In this document: positions 52,858 through 63,734 of the stretch, one piece after another | Layout: every line of letters begins with the position of its first letter | Position numbering within the stretch: the first letter of the stretch is position 1 | Assembly (NCBI GenBank): GCA_949825065.1 | Contig: OX463864.1 | Coordinates: 10,839,787 to 10,903,786 of the forward strand | Length of the DNA: 64,000 nt | Direction: 5' to 3' | Source of the DNA: Odontocerum albicorne | Lineage: Eukaryota > Arthropoda > Insecta > Trichoptera > Odontoceridae | Notes under the pieces: model-generated | What the model saw: the letters and a program-made list of their open reading frames with translations, nothing else | Database searches by the model: none | Told to the model about the DNA's origin: nothing | Made by a program: the position numbers and the translations under genes

Positions 52858-53305
52858 CATCTCGAAACGGACAGTATCAAAATTTGCTAAGATGACAGGC
52901 TACAACAATATTTTAGCACCAACTTTGATGAATGGGAGTGAAACGATGACATTTAAAGGGACGGAAAGGAGTCTAATAAGTGCTGTAAAATTGCGTGCAC
53001 TGAGAAGAATACACGAGGTGACAATGTATGACACAATAAAATGAAGGGATCAGGGATTAATGTGAACTTAAAGCTGATATGTTCAGTAAGATGAAGAAGA
53101 ACGCTTCGAGATAGTTTGGGCATGTATTAAAGGACTAATGAATGAAGAAAGACTAACAAAACAGATGTATTGTGTAAATGTGAAAGTAGAACGTGGTAAT
53201 TTAATAAATGGTTGTATCGAGTGAATGATATTTTGAGAAGGAAACGTTGAAAGTCGAAATGAGAAGGTGTATGGATGTGGAAGAAGCATGAACACACATT
53301 CTATC
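52858..53305 (+). mobile_element. Family A LINE fragment
   Basis: SKRTVSKFAKM, NILAPTLMNGSETMTFKGTE, RSLISAVKLRALRRIHEVTM, YDTIK, then LI*AD (deleted) and RNASR*FGHVLKD**MKKD, *QNRCIV and WLYRVNDILR. Stops present. Confidence 0.75.
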
Positions 53306-53509
53306 ATGTAGTAAAGCAACAGATCTTTTAAGGCTTTACATGCCATATGACACAGAAAAAAAATCATATAGGAAATGAATAATTATCAAACCGATAATTC
53401 ACTAGAATTTATTTTTAACTTATTGCAGTACCATATCTTTGCACGTGTTATGTTTCGACTACATAGTTGTATTTCAGAATTTCTGAGCAAATTTTAAGAG
53501 AAATATGGC

Positions 53510-53700
53510 GTTGTAATGAATCGCGGATGCCTACAGGCTCTTGGAGCGGAGGGGGAGTTGAGGAAAGGTGGAGTGGGGAATGTTGGGAGAGTGGAGGGGG
53601 CGAATGTCGGTGGTGGTTGGGGGTTGGCCTCCTTTTGGAGTGGGAGTACTTCCAAAAGGAAGCGGATTGGTACGAAGGCTGTAGTTTTAACTGAAGATAT
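53510..53700. other. G-rich strand-biased patch
   Basis: The plus strand has GGAGCGGAGGGGGAGTTGAG, GTGGAGTGGGGAATGTTGGG and GGTGGTGGTTGGGGGTTGGC. Open frames on both strands here (53467-53776) are low-complexity Gly/Arg- or Pro-rich, not recognisable proteins. Confidence 0.45.
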
Positions 53701-53984
53701 GCGCCTAAGGAAAAGTTTGCAGATTAGCATCCGGGAGATATGTAGATTTTCTATACGGATAAAATCTACAAATTAGATATGGCAGTGGAGCTCCGGGTTT
53801 TGTTCATCTGTTCATTCATATGTTCATGATTTCATTTTTAAGTTTAACACAATGAGTTCAATCAGCTTCCTCTTTTGTTTCCGTAACTTAAAAAAACACA
53901 ATCATCAATTGTTTCATTGCAAGATCGAAGGGGAAATATTCAAAAGCAGATGGTGATATGCATACACTAAAACCCTGTTGAGCT

Positions 53985-54560
53985 AGGCAGAAATGAGAGA
54001 GCGGCAAACTTTCTTATCATGACCCATCTATACAACTCTCATAGATTTTCTACTTTTTTCACTACTTACCTTTCCTTCTTTCAAATTCATTCACTTTGTC
54101 CAACCATATTTTTCTCGGACATTCTCCACCATGACTCCCTCCCTTTAATGACGACCTCTGTAGCCTAGTTGGTAAGACCCACTTAAGGCCTCTTTAAAAT
54201 ATTGCTGGCTGGTTGGAAGATATTATTACGTGGCAATAAGCTCGCCAGGTTGTACTGTATACAACAAATGTGTATTACAATACAATACAATGATTGTCCT
54301 TCGTGCCCCATCCCTTTAAAATGATCAAACTGCCTGAATGCACCCTTTTCACCCTCCTTGACATTCATCCTTAATAACTACGTTTGATATATTTTCATAC
54401 ATTGATATGCGACGATTTTTTTCTGTACACGTATTAATTTGGTTCCTTGAATCCGTTATCCATGTCTGAATTTTTCTCCCATACATCAAATTGGTATTAA
54501 TACATTGTTCTGAATGAAAATTTGGCACATATACTTTCTGTTTGTCGTTATGTGTTTGAT
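53985..54560 (-). mobile_element. Family A LINE fragment with a nested SINE
   Basis: 53985-54150 reads (minus) MVENVREKYGWTK*MNLKEG and CRSMRVV*MGHDKKVCRSLI. Family-like sequence resumes after 54325 (GYGSRNQINTCTEKNRRISM, INAIxFDVREKFRHG). A partial SINE lies between them. Confidence 0.5.
54150..54305 (+). mobile_element. tRNA-derived SINE with internal deletion
   Basis: The head GACGACCTCTGTAGCCTAGT jumps at 54177 straight to the body (CACTTAAGGCCTCTTTAAAA). The tail has GAAGATATTATTACGTGGCA, AGCTCGCCAGGTTGTACTGT and ATACAATACAATG. The B box is missing, so it cannot be transcribed like a normal SINE. Confidence 0.75.
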
Positions 54561-54564
54561 TGAC

Positions 54565-55085
54565 GTTGTTTTCTATCGTAACTCCTCATTCATAATATTA
54601 TATAGAAAATAAAATAATTTTGCTTGAATTTTTGTTATCTACAGTTCTTATTTTCTTCTTGCAGAATGGCAGGGTTATCCAGTACGGGTTTAGAACCCCA
54701 TGGATATACAATAGATGCAAAGATGTATAAGGTGAAATGCATAACTAACACCCGAATTCATAGTCCGATCTTAAAACTAAATACTAATTTTTAATCTTCG
54801 TTAAATTTCGTGATTTGTATTATAAATCGAACCTCATACGTTCGAAACTTTAAAGTGGTGTAGTGAAGTCACGTGAATTTCTTTTTTTATGAAAGTTACA
54901 AGTTTATACAAAATTGAACTATAAATATTGATTTCTTCAGTAAAAAATTTGTAAATATATAGTATTAAAGTAAACTATGAATTCGGATCTAAGTATCTAT
55001 ATTTTTTTGTATAAAGAATTTTTTCTTTCAAAACATTTTTTTTTCTTTTTGATATGTCAAAAATAATAAAAACACGTTAATATTT
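54565..55085. other. AT-rich DNA, nothing recognised
   Basis: No supported gene or repeat end. Confidence 0.4.
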
Positions 55086-55089
55086 AATA

Positions 55090-55330
55090 TTTCTAGAGTT
55101 CTGGCGATAACACTGTGGAAATTTTAATTTGTTCAAATGAAATTTAAAATTTAAACACTGTTTAATTTAGTTTATAATTTATATTTAGCCCAACTAGTTT
55201 CAAGTCACATGCGACTCATATTCAAAGTGCACTCCAAATTGACTAAATTTGAAACGAGGACAATGTCACACATAAACTTTAGGGGCAAGCTTTGACAACT
55301 AGTTGAGTAAAATATATTTTATCAAGGGGA
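55090..55330 (-). mobile_element. Diverged relative of the foldback/Penelope-like repeat
   Basis: The layout copies the P-family left arm: AACACTGTGGAAATTTTAAT, AAATTTAAACACTGTTTAAT, then CCCAACTAGTTTCAAGTCAC. On the minus strand TTGAATATG, the stem AGTC GCATGT GACT, then TTGAAAC sit where the P-family has CTGAAGATG, AGGT GAAA GCCT, TTGAAAC. Stem bases differ but pair in both. A second ACAACTAGTTGAG lies at 55299. Confidence 0.45.
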
Positions 55331-55424
55331 TTAAGTAGTGCTTCAATTATATTTGAGGTTAATTTTTCTCATGTATGTATATAATGTATAGTTTTAACCC
55401 CCTTTTTCCTTGTAAGTAAGATAC

Positions 55425-55500
55425 TTCTGGTTGGCTCGAACAAACCCGCCAGATTGAATTATATACAAGAAAAGTGTAATACAATACAATACTCAAAAGA
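55425..55500 (+). mobile_element. SINE/family B-type tail
   Basis: CTTCTGGTTGGCTCGAACAA, ACCCGCCAGATTGAATTATA and AAAAGTGTAATACAATACAA are the shared 3' end, with the hairpin deleted. Confidence 0.6.
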
Positions 55501-56250
55501 ATCAAAATCCGTCTAGTTTAGTCTCTATACTCAAGAAAATGTAGTATGGTCCCTATGACGCTTGAAATGTCATGTCTTAAAGGGATGGGGTAAAATCGTT
55601 TTTTTTTACAAATCGAATCGTTTTTTTATAAATCGAAAAAAAGTTCTCTAAACTGACGTTATAATTCCTAATTTCCATTATACTGACTTTCTAATGTATT
55701 GTATGATTTGTATCTATATTTAAATAGGCCAAGATCCACTACGAATTAATACTAATTACGAACATTTAATTTTAGGTACCTAAAAAATCAAATATCCAAT
55801 TATCGTATACCCCATCCCTAGCCAATGCAGACTAACGTAGTGACTTTTGACAAACGTCACCAAATATTATTTGATTTTAACAAACTGACACATTTTTGCT
55901 AAGTTGTAACAACATGCATTAATTTGTCATTATTGTTAGTTTAATGTAATGTATTTACTGAACGTCGTTACAAGGTTGTATTGGGGCAAATTTGTGAACT
56001 GTCACAGGGACCATGCTACATTTTCTCTAGTATTGTGTACTCTATAACACTGTATAGATTGAAGACATGGACGATGAGAAGAAAGAATAGTAACATGATA
56101 GATACTTTTATATTTTACTCAAATAAATTATAAGATCTTTCATGAAAAAAATAATGACAAATCAATATAATATTATTCTCATACATAAATAAAAAAACAG
56201 TTTTTTTATAATATAACGATCCTAGGAGGTTACTACGATACATTTGTAGA
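55500..56250. other. No gene recognised
   Basis: AT-rich spacer. A duplicated AAATCGAA..TTTTTTTA word lies at 55598-55635. Confidence 0.4.
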
Positions 56251-56255
56251 TTCAA

Positions 56256-56513
56256 TTACAGTTTAAATGGGTCTATCAAGTGTCCACACTGATTGCCCAT
56301 CCTATACAGCCTAACAATTGATGATTTGTAAGAATAGTGAGGTTCGCGATGACTACAATAGAAAAAAAAATAGTCTACATGGGCCTGCAGACAGTTTGCG
56401 AACCTTATTAATTGAAAAAACTCAGGATGTTCATGAAAATTGTTGACAATTTTAGGCAGAACCAAAAAGTCTGTCAATTTCCTTCTATCAAAAATTATTT
56501 CATTTCTTTGCAA
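56256..56513 (-). other. Unassigned ORF, 85 codons
   Basis: The frame includes RRKLTDFLVLPKIVNN, HPEFFQLIRFANCL and VDYFFFYCSHREPHYS. Composition is protein-like. It lies 300 bp downstream of, and on the same strand as, the ORF ending at 56808. The two could be pieces of one decayed gene. No family assigned. Confidence 0.2.
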
Positions 56514-56807
56514 GGTACCGCTGAAAGCTAAAAGTTTTCAACCAGATTAAGTTAGATCATGTATGTGCATACATCATGCACGCCACGCCCGTGAAAGTTG
56601 TCACGAGGCGTGAGATTATTGCAAAACAATGCACCAATACACCCTTCTGTAACTTCAAAGGCTGTTATTCAACACTGATTTGCCAGAATTGAATCCATCA
56701 CTATAGTCCTGACTTTTCCTATGTTCATATTTATTTTCTAAACAGAAATCCGATTTGCGTTAAAAAAAATTTAAAGTAGCAAAAAAGTGATCATTGAGAG
56801 CAAAACA

Positions 56808-57180
56808 TCAAAATATTTTTTTAATAGAATCAAGAAATACTAATTCATAATTATAAAAAACTATTAAACTGTACGTGTTCCGCCTGAAAAAATCCTCGAA
56901 ATAAGAGAAATAAACACGTGTAGCGGGGATTGATGTAATTAGTGGAAAAAACAAAGTCATTGCGTTTAAAAAACTGTTTGAACCTTCTTTAAGCCTCGAG
57001 CCTGTCCTGTTGAGGTATATAAGAAATCTGAAAGCGTTCCCATCATTTTGATTGTTGCACTTAACCTTTCTTGATGACCCGGAACTGCATTCCTCGAACA
57101 ATTCCTCAAACTTTGCTAATTTTGGTACAAAACCATTATGAAATATTTTATAAGGATTTTGTGTATTGTTACTTTTGGGA
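56808..57180 (-). pseudogene. Unassigned ORF with weak resemblance to D12 adenine methyltransferases
   Basis: Open for about 125 codons from after a TGA (no clear start): NPYKIFHNGFVPKLAKFEEL, then AFRFLIYLNRTGSRL, VYFSYFEDFF and NYELVFLDSI before the stop. FLYLNRTxFNGL, a DFE word and a DxVYLDPPY motif occur in this order in Dam-like enzymes (PF02086). Here the FNG and PPY residues are missing, so any enzyme would be dead. Chance similarity is a real possibility. DIRS-type retrotransposons, phages and bacterial endosymbionts all carry such genes. Confidence 0.2.
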
Positions 57181-57189
57181 TGTCAGACC

Positions 57190-57465
57190 GAAAAGGGTTA
57201 AACAGAAAGGCTAGTATACACATGCGTTTGCAAAGAACGGTGGTAGGGGTTTATAAAGTTATGCGTTAGAAATTTAACTAGGGGTTATTAATTCCAGCGC
57301 TAATTTCAAATGTTTATATCTTTCCCCTTTATAGTATTATCTTTTGACTATTTTAAACGGTTTGCAAATCAAGAAGACGGAATTAGTAACTCAAAATAGC
57401 AGTGTTCGGTATTTGTACCACAATATAATACAACTCTTAGGTCAGAAGTAATTTAGAATATTGCT
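57190..57465. other. No gene recognised
   Basis: AT-rich spacer with no supported feature. Confidence 0.35.
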
Positions 57466-57469
57466 TTAT

Positions 57470-57612
57470 CATATGGATGCCAGTAGTGATTATGTATTCA
57501 TTTATGCTAGAAAGAGTTCAGAAAAGCTTCCTCCATTGCCTGGTCATGATATAGTATGGATATAATCTTCGATTTTATTCAAATGTCTTCTTACTGGTGA
57601 TGCTTAATTATA
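57470..57612 (+). mobile_element. LINE RT-ORF remnant, weak
   Basis: MPVVIMYSFMLERVQKSFLH followed by CLVMI and YGY resembles the IERVQKKFLRYL segment of several non-LTR ORFs. About 45 codons. Confidence 0.35.
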
Positions 57613-57643
57613 TTGTAAGTACCTGCTTTGAGAGTTTCTTTAA

Positions 57644-58191
57644 CCCTTCCTGTCCTGTGATGTGTAACTAGTACACATTGCTTCTAAAAACTTTAATATC
57701 TCAATAAATATAATAAATATGTGGTTCAGATTTAAGGTATTCCTCTGTAATACATCTACGCATTGAATGAAAAAAATAATATTAATAATAATTACCACTT
57801 ATCGGCCACATCAGAGATAATTTGTGAAAATCGGGAATAAATTCATCAATACAATCAAACGTGTGCCAGTGTGTCACTCTCATTCTACTTCGGTGTATGG
57901 GAACGCAAGAAATAGTATCTCAGTTCGCTCGCTTCTCTAGCTCAGTAGCTCGCGGACTTTCGTTTGAAGTCGTCGCTTCGCCCGTTTTGTGAACGTTGGC
58001 CAACGTTTTTTTTTTCATGTTTTCATCAATTAAATTTCAATTATTATCACTTTTGACTTCAAATTTATTTAATTTAGGCGATTGGCTATGAATATTCTTA
58101 TTTTTCCAATTTCGAATCACACATTTTCCCATGTGTATTGAATACACAACACTGGAACGTGAGGATTTTTTTTACCACAGGAAGGAAAAGG
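57644..58191. mobile_element. piggyBac-like non-autonomous element
   Basis: TTAA at 57640-57643 and 58192-58195 flanks the element. The left end CCCTTCCTGTCCTGTG resembles the reversed right end CCTTTTCCTTCCTGTG. Just inside lie GATGTGTAACTAGTACACAT on the left and ATGTGTATTGAATACACAAC on the right, both near-palindromic, as in piggyBac relatives. 548 bp, no transposase. The interior has a GC-richer stretch at 57930-58000. Confidence 0.8.
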
Positions 58192-58197
58192 TTAAAG

Positions 58198-58290
58198 ATT
58201 TGTCAACCTCCGTGGTGTAGTTAGCAAGAGGCTTGTCACTGGACCAAGAGTTGCGAAATCGATTTCCGTTAATACATTTTTAATGCATAT
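58198..58290 (+). mobile_element. SINE tRNA-like head fragment
   Basis: GTCAACCTCCGTGGTGTAGT, AGCAAGAGGCTTGTCACTGG and GTTGCGAAATCGATTTCCGT. It directly follows the right TTAA of the piggyBac-like element. Confidence 0.5.
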
Positions 58291-58619
58291 TACACTTGGC
58301 TGTTAAATATTGATACATATAGTCATGTATCATACAAATTTTTAATGAGAACGTATATGAATTACTACATACTGATAATATACTAGCGGTAAATAAGGAT
58401 GATTTTTTTTCATTATTTTGTATGCAAGGTAGATCTGACATACTTATTGCTACACAGCATTTTTTCCAACCAACTAGCTCATCTAGGATACATTAAGCTG
58501 TTTCTGCTTCTAGTAAGCTAAGGAAGAATATCAGCCAGAACTCTTTTCATACTGCTAGACGGTCCTGAGAATATATCCATGGTGTCATTCAGTTGAATTA
58601 AATCATATATTGACTGATG

Positions 58620-58726
58620 TTACCCTTCTTTATCTACCTCTTCTTCTATTTCCAGGGAAGAGATGAAAAATTTCCTACGTGATAGGAAAGTTTAGCACTT
58701 TGTCATCTCTGCCAGCAGCGTGATAG
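58620..58726 (+). mobile_element. Family A LINE terminal fragment, target of a mariner insertion
   Basis: EEMKNFLRDRKV*HFVISAS then SVIV. The mariner element at 58727 interrupts the usual GCGTGATGGTATGTATGTA end, which resumes as ATACGCATGTATTG after 59257. Confidence 0.6.
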
Positions 58727-59257
58727 TAAAGGGTCTTTCAAATTGAGCGGTTTTTTTAATTCTATTTTTTCAAATTCTTGAATTAAACACAGAATTTGCT
58801 TTATTTCCAAAACTTTTTATTGTCATTGAAGTATAATGTATGACATTTAAATACAAAAAACAATAACCGCCAAATGTCCACCTCTTGCAGCTCCACAGAT
58901 GTCCACTCTTTTGTCAAAATTTTCGATGACATTTTGGCATAATTGCAGTCCAAACTCACCAATAATGCGAATAATTTGGTCCTTCAGCTCAGGTATTGAT
59001 TGAAGGTCATTCTTATAGACCTGGCTAACGGTGTCAGATCACATGATCTTGGTGGCCAATTAACATCACCGTTTCTGGAGATTACAAAATATAAAATAAT
59101 TTAACAATTTGAACGCGTTGTTGTATTGTATACGACTCCATTTTTATAAATGTTATACATTACATTCCTCAAATGTCACAAGACCCAGGCAAGTTCGCGA
59201 CGTCATCTGTGTTTTATCCTAGAATTTAAAAAACTTCTCAATTTGAAAGACCCTTTA
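58727..59257 (-). mobile_element. Internally deleted mariner-type element, copy 2
   Basis: The ends AAGGGTCTTTCAAATTGAG match exactly in inverted orientation, with TA on both sides (58727-58728, 59256-59257). About 531 bp. It shares copy 1's structure, including the same N-to-C-terminal deletion junction. It has lost about 30 bp more around 59027, the segment encoding the DYFLW region. Confidence 0.92.
58830..59140 (-). pseudogene. Mariner transposase remnant, second copy
   Basis: The minus strand reads QVYKNDLQSIPELKDQIIRI, IGEFGLQLCQNVIENFDKRV and AARGGHLAVI in the C-terminal part, and a TIQQRVQIVKLFYI start. The WPPRSCDLT motif runs straight into the SQVYKN region, so the last catalytic Asp is lost. 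Confidence 0.85.
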
Positions 59258-59504
59258 TAATACGCATGTATTGATTGTTACATTGATTCGTGCTACAGGT
59301 AGTAACGATACGGAAACACTAGTCTGTTTGACGATAAGAAATCTAGATTTTAATGTTCTATCGTTAAGTTTGTAACATAAATGTAATGTGGAACAACTTG
59401 CTTCTTATATTGGTAGCAGTTCTCCTAATCGACGGAGTGATTACGTATTAAAACTATTGCTAGGTGTAGAGGCAAAGGACCGGGTGGGAAATATATATTT
59501 ATTT

Positions 59505-60118
59505 ACAGCAGTATGTGGATAGTACGTTTTCAAAAGAGAGAAGAGTTAAGAGGAATATCGAACGGCGTGTAGCGATAGGAAACAAAGTCAATCGGGTGCT
59601 AAAACATATATGCTCGAACTGGACAGTATCAACATTTGCTAAGATGATATTTCTCAATAGTATTTTCGTGCCAACTTTGATGTAAGGGAGTGAAACGTGG
59701 ACGTAGAAATATACTGATAGGAGCTGAATAAATGCTGTAGAAATGCGTGCAAGGAGAACACTAAATGGTAGAAATTTAGAACAGAATATGGAATGACGTG
59801 ATAAGGGATGAATGTGTACTTATGGTAAAGCTGATGTATTATGTAAGATGAACGCAGAGCTGGTTTAGACATGTGGAACGAATGAACGAAGAAATACTAA
59901 CAAAACAGATGTGTAGTGCAGATGTGAAGGAAAAAACAAGAAAAGTATGATTGGATCGAATAAATAATATTTCGAAAGAAGGAGACGCAGAAAGTCTGGG
60001 AAATCGTAGAAGTTGTATTAGAAGATGGAAGAGGCGAACGGTGTGTGTCGAGAAAGGAAAATCTGACACTCTATCCTCTCTGCCTACCCCGATAGTGGGG
60101 GTGTGACGATATGTGTAT
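59505..60118 (+). mobile_element. Family A LINE fragment, one of the longest
   Basis: VKRNIERRVAIGNKVNRVLK, CSNWTVSTFAKMIFLNS, IFVPTLM*GSETWT, NAVEMRARRT, then RWFRHVERMNEEILTKQMCS, EKTRKV*LDRINNISKEGDA, ESLGNRRSCIRRWKRRTVCV and LSAYPDSGGVT. At least three stops and one deletion. Confidence 0.8.
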
Positions 60119-60534
60119 ATTTATTAATGTCATTTTCGATCATTAATATAGTTTAAAATTTAAATTAATTATGTGAGAAAACAGACCGATCCTTTATTAA
60201 CACTTCCTCCCGCAGATGTATGGACATATGGCACCTGCTATGTCGCTTGGCAATACTGACGCATGTTCGCAGTACGCTGACTATTTCTCACAAAGATGTC
60301 ATATAACTTATTTTCTTATCGAAAAAGTTTACTATCAAGGAAGATACCAAGAAATTTGATACTATCTTTTGGAAAAATACTAATACTTTTGACTTATAAC
60401 GCTTCCCCATTTAGAAGATATCTAAGCCACCCAGAGAAACAAATTTATAATAATTTTAAAGAAATCACACGTGACAAATACAATGGATCGGTACCTCGGA
60501 CCTCTTAGTACAAGAAAGACGTGTATCATATATA

Positions 60535-60690
60535 GATCGCCACATTGAATTTTTAAGGATTAAGAAATCCTTAAGTGTAAATAAGACTGGAATACTTTTC
60601 AAAGAATCTAGATACCGCTAGGAATCGATCCAACAACCTCCGTGCTGAAAGGCAAGCGTTTTACTAACTAGACTACGGAAGTTGACTTTC
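60535..60690 (-). mobile_element. SINE head and body fragment
   Basis: The reverse complement has CAACTTCCGTAGTCTAGTTA, AACGCTTGCCTTTCAGCACG, GAGGTTGTTGGATCGATTCC (B-box-like) and TAGCGGTATCTAGATTCTTT. The tail is missing. Confidence 0.65.
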
Positions 60691-60699
60691 TTTAGAATA

Positions 60700-61490
60700 A
60701 AAGCATGCTGATTGTTTGAAGGTATTCAAGAGCATTCGTAACTTCACACTATTTTAGGGATGTTACATTCAAGTGTAGGCATTATATAAGTGATCTTTGG
60801 TTATTAAATAGTGTCAGAAAATAAATATATTTAAATTTGACTTAACATCATCATGACATTGCCCTCTCTCTCTCTCTCTTCATGTAGACAGAAAAATCAT
60901 ACTTTTCGAGTGTGGCACGCGACATTCACTGCTAAATAAAGATTGTGGCTTTTAAAATGGCCAACTGTTTTTTTTTACTTATGGTGTATTGTCATCCTTT
61001 TTTATTACATCAAAAAGTAATCTATAATTCAAAAATTACCAAAGACTACATGTATACAAATTTATATCAAATATTTTTTTATATACAACTATGAAGTAAC
61101 TTAATTTAAATTTCCTACGTGTCATTTAATGTTTAATAATCTAAATATTTAATTTCTTACAAATAGTGAGCACCTTTATACTATTTATAACTAGATAACA
61201 ATTCTTACAACTAATTATTTAGCACGCCCATGTCCACTCCTTCAGGCTACTTACGTTTCAGCACATTCACTCATACCTTGGTTTTTCCTGCTAATACTGT
61301 AGACGGACTAGTCAGGCAACAGATGATACTAAGGAAGTCTGTCATTGAAACGGAAAGGTAGATTTGACTTACTCTCGTAAGACCCCAGGGCAGCAATTCG
61401 AGGATTGTCGTGGTTGTGTTTTTTAATTACTTAAGCGCATTTTTCAGCATTTTCCACCAAAATCACTTGAGTGTTACTTTAGCATCATTT
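60700..61490. other. AT-rich DNA with short (CT)n run
   Basis: A (CT)n stretch lies at 60865-60880. No supported gene. 61220-61420 has a balanced composition but no recognisable frame. Confidence 0.4.
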
Positions 61491-61496
61491 TGAAGA

Positions 61497-61940
61497 TTTA
61501 TTTATTTATTTATTTAACACTTTTATTGCAATACAATCTGGCGGGCTTATTGCCAGATGGCAATCTCTTCCAACCAACCAGGCAAAATTAATGAAGCAAG
61601 TTACGTGGTCGCATAAATCATTCAAATGACTATCCATCCCCACGAAATCCATAAACATATACGCGAGAACATGCCCACGAATCTCACAAAGACGGACAAT
61701 CATCCGAACATTATTTTTCATATAAAGTGAGATATCATCAATCAAAAGGAAAGGAAAGTATGGTGGAGAGGAAAGGAAAAGAAAAATCAGGAATGAAACA
61801 CGTTATTTTACTGACTAGAAATTAAGAGTTTTTTCAGTCGCTTCTTAAAGCATGCCAAGGACGGAGCGAGTCTTATATTGGTTTGTAACTGATTCCAGAG
61901 TCTCACTGCATGGACAGTAAAGGACGACGTAAAGATGTTA
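61497..61940 (-). mobile_element. Family B LINE 3' end
   Basis: (TTTA)n at 61497, then ACACTTTTATTGCAATACAA, the hairpin ATTGCCAGATGGCAAT, CCAACCAACCAGGCAAAATT and the 3' UTR. At 61825-61935 the minus strand encodes TVHAVRLWNQLQTNIRLAPS then ACFKKRLKKLLI and stop. The best-preserved 3' end of this family here. Confidence 0.85.
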
Positions 61941-62194
61941 GGAAAAATGTTTTTTTTGTGTTAATTGCTTTTTTGAAACCAAAAAAATATGTGTATAGCA
62001 ACGATGCATTAAGCTACAGTATTTGTCAAAACTGTTTGGATAATTCTGTAACGGTGATATGACACTTGAAGATGTTTTCCACTTTGGAAGGCTGATTACC
62101 ACAGATGTCGACCAAATCATGACTGATCGATAATAACCAGCGTTCTACGATACGAGAGCTGAAATGCTAAAAATATTAAAAATTTAAATATATA

Positions 62195-62350
62195 TACATG
62201 TATACATACCATAACGTCATGCCCCTTGCAGGGTAGACAAAGAAAAGTTATCTTCAAAATTTTCTATCCAATCACACATTTTTCACCTCCTCCACATTTA
62301 TATATCGCGTCATGTACAATCACGAGTTTAAATTTGACCTAAAAATACGA
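62195..62350 (-). mobile_element. Family A LINE terminal fragment
   Basis: The minus strand reads NV*RRCKM*LDRKF*R*LFF, VYPARGMTLW. The CMDVEE part is reduced to NVEEVKNV. Confidence 0.5.
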
Positions 62351-62389
62351 AATAACTTTCCGGACTAGATAGCCAATCTTCTTCTTGTC

Positions 62390-62870
62390 GTGCCCTATCA
62401 GGTCCCCCTGACGTTGGCAAAGGCTTCTCTATCTTGCGCAACTCGGAACAGGTCCTCCACATGCCCCATCCCCGTCCAGTCTCTTATATTGCGCAGCCAA
62501 GATGTTTGCCTTCTACCAGGACCACGCTGCCTCTCGATCTTGCCCATCAGTATCAACTGGAGGATTTCGTACTTCTCTCCACATAAAATGTGACCCAGAT
62601 AGGATATCTTGCGGACCTTAATATCTGTCAGCAGCTGTCTACGTCAATTAGCTCTCCTCAAAACTTCCGAATTGGTGATCATATCAGTCCACGGTACACG
62701 AAGCATTCTCCTGTGCAACCACATCTTGAACGCTTCCAACTGATTCATAGTATGAACCTTCAGCGTCCATGTTTCCGCGCCATACAGCAGAACCAACCAA
62801 ACATAGCACTTCAACATTCTCTGCCTTAGCCAGCCAATATACAAATAAAATGCTATCTCAAAATCCACCG
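62390..62870 (-). mobile_element. LINE 3' fragment (RT ORF C-terminus)
   Basis: The minus strand reads RLRQRMLKCYVWLVLLYGAE, TWTLKVHTMNQLEAFKMWLH, RRMLRVPWTDMITNSEVLRR, then after a frameshift LTDIKVRKISYLGHILCGEK, YEILQLILMGKIERQRGPGR, RQTSWLRNIRDWTG, and VAQDREAFANVRGT with stop. This is the tail of a common insect LINE. The codon frames are largely intact, so it is a younger insertion than family A. Confidence 0.9.
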
Positions 62871-62874
62871 TTAA

Positions 62875-63455
62875 ACAAAAATGTTCAATACACGTCCTTC
62901 CATCTACATGAAAAACAAGGTAAATCTTTTTTAATAAAAGTTGAATCATCAAATGTACACAGAATAACTCGTCAGAACGGAATAACTAAGAGGCCAGGTT
63001 GACTTTTCATATTAATTCCAACGCAATTGCTGTACAAAACAGCACAACCAAATGACAGAGCAACAATATAAGTATAACAACTTTATGATTAAAATTCAAC
63101 TCCGTTCTGAGGTATTAAATTTTTAATTAAACCTCCGCGATTTAAATATCGCGTCCCTGACAAAATTTCTAATTCACCCACACTTTCTAAGCTGGCAGGT
63201 AGTTTTCCTATTTCTACGTACGTACTATCAAACAGGGGTTGTAAACCAGCATCGAGACTTATTGCACATAGTTATTTATGTTTTCTTATTTAGCTTATCA
63301 TGTTACACGTTCCTGGTAGACCCGAAAAAATATTTGGTTTCAAAGTTAAGTGGTTACTATTAATTATTTGTTCAACCCTTTTATAACAAGACTTCACAGA
63401 TCGATCGATCAATGTGGACATTGTATGGATTTTCATGTGACCTTGACTGCTTATA
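62875..63455. other. No gene recognised
   Basis: AT-rich spacer. GATCGATCGATC lies at 63399. Confidence 0.4.
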
Positions 63456-63471
63456 AAAATAAAGTAAAAAA

Positions 63472-63718
63472 ATGGTTTATCAAACACCGTTTATTCCACT
63501 TTTTTGTAACGGTATAACCCTACCGGTTTCAAGGCTTTCACCTCATTTTCAGGGGAGCACAAACAAATCTTGTTTGTGCTCCCCCGAAGATGAAGGGAAA
63601 GCCTTCAAACTGGTAGGGTTATACCGTTACAAAAAGTGGAATAAACAGTGTTTGATAAAACCAATTACAGTGTCTCTAAACCTCCACAACGTTAATGCCT
63701 TAACTATAAACAATATAT
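63472..63718. mobile_element. Foldback/Penelope-like repeat, copy P7 with 16-bp target duplication
   Basis: AAAATAAAGTAAAAAA stands at 63456-63471 and 63719-63734. Arms 63475-63565 and 63575-63665 form a long hairpin. The left minus-strand core is CTGAAAA (one core change) and the right plus-strand core is CCGAAGA, both followed by the stem and by CCGGTA/CTGGTA..TACCGTTAC. It ends CCTTAACTATAAACAATAT. Confidence 0.9.
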
Positions 63719-63734
63719 AAAATAAAGTAAAAAA

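Noticed and set aside
53467..53776. Overlapping Gly/Arg-rich and Pro-rich ORFs
   Set aside because: They arise from a G-rich low-complexity patch; both strands are open because the patch lacks stop-codon bases.
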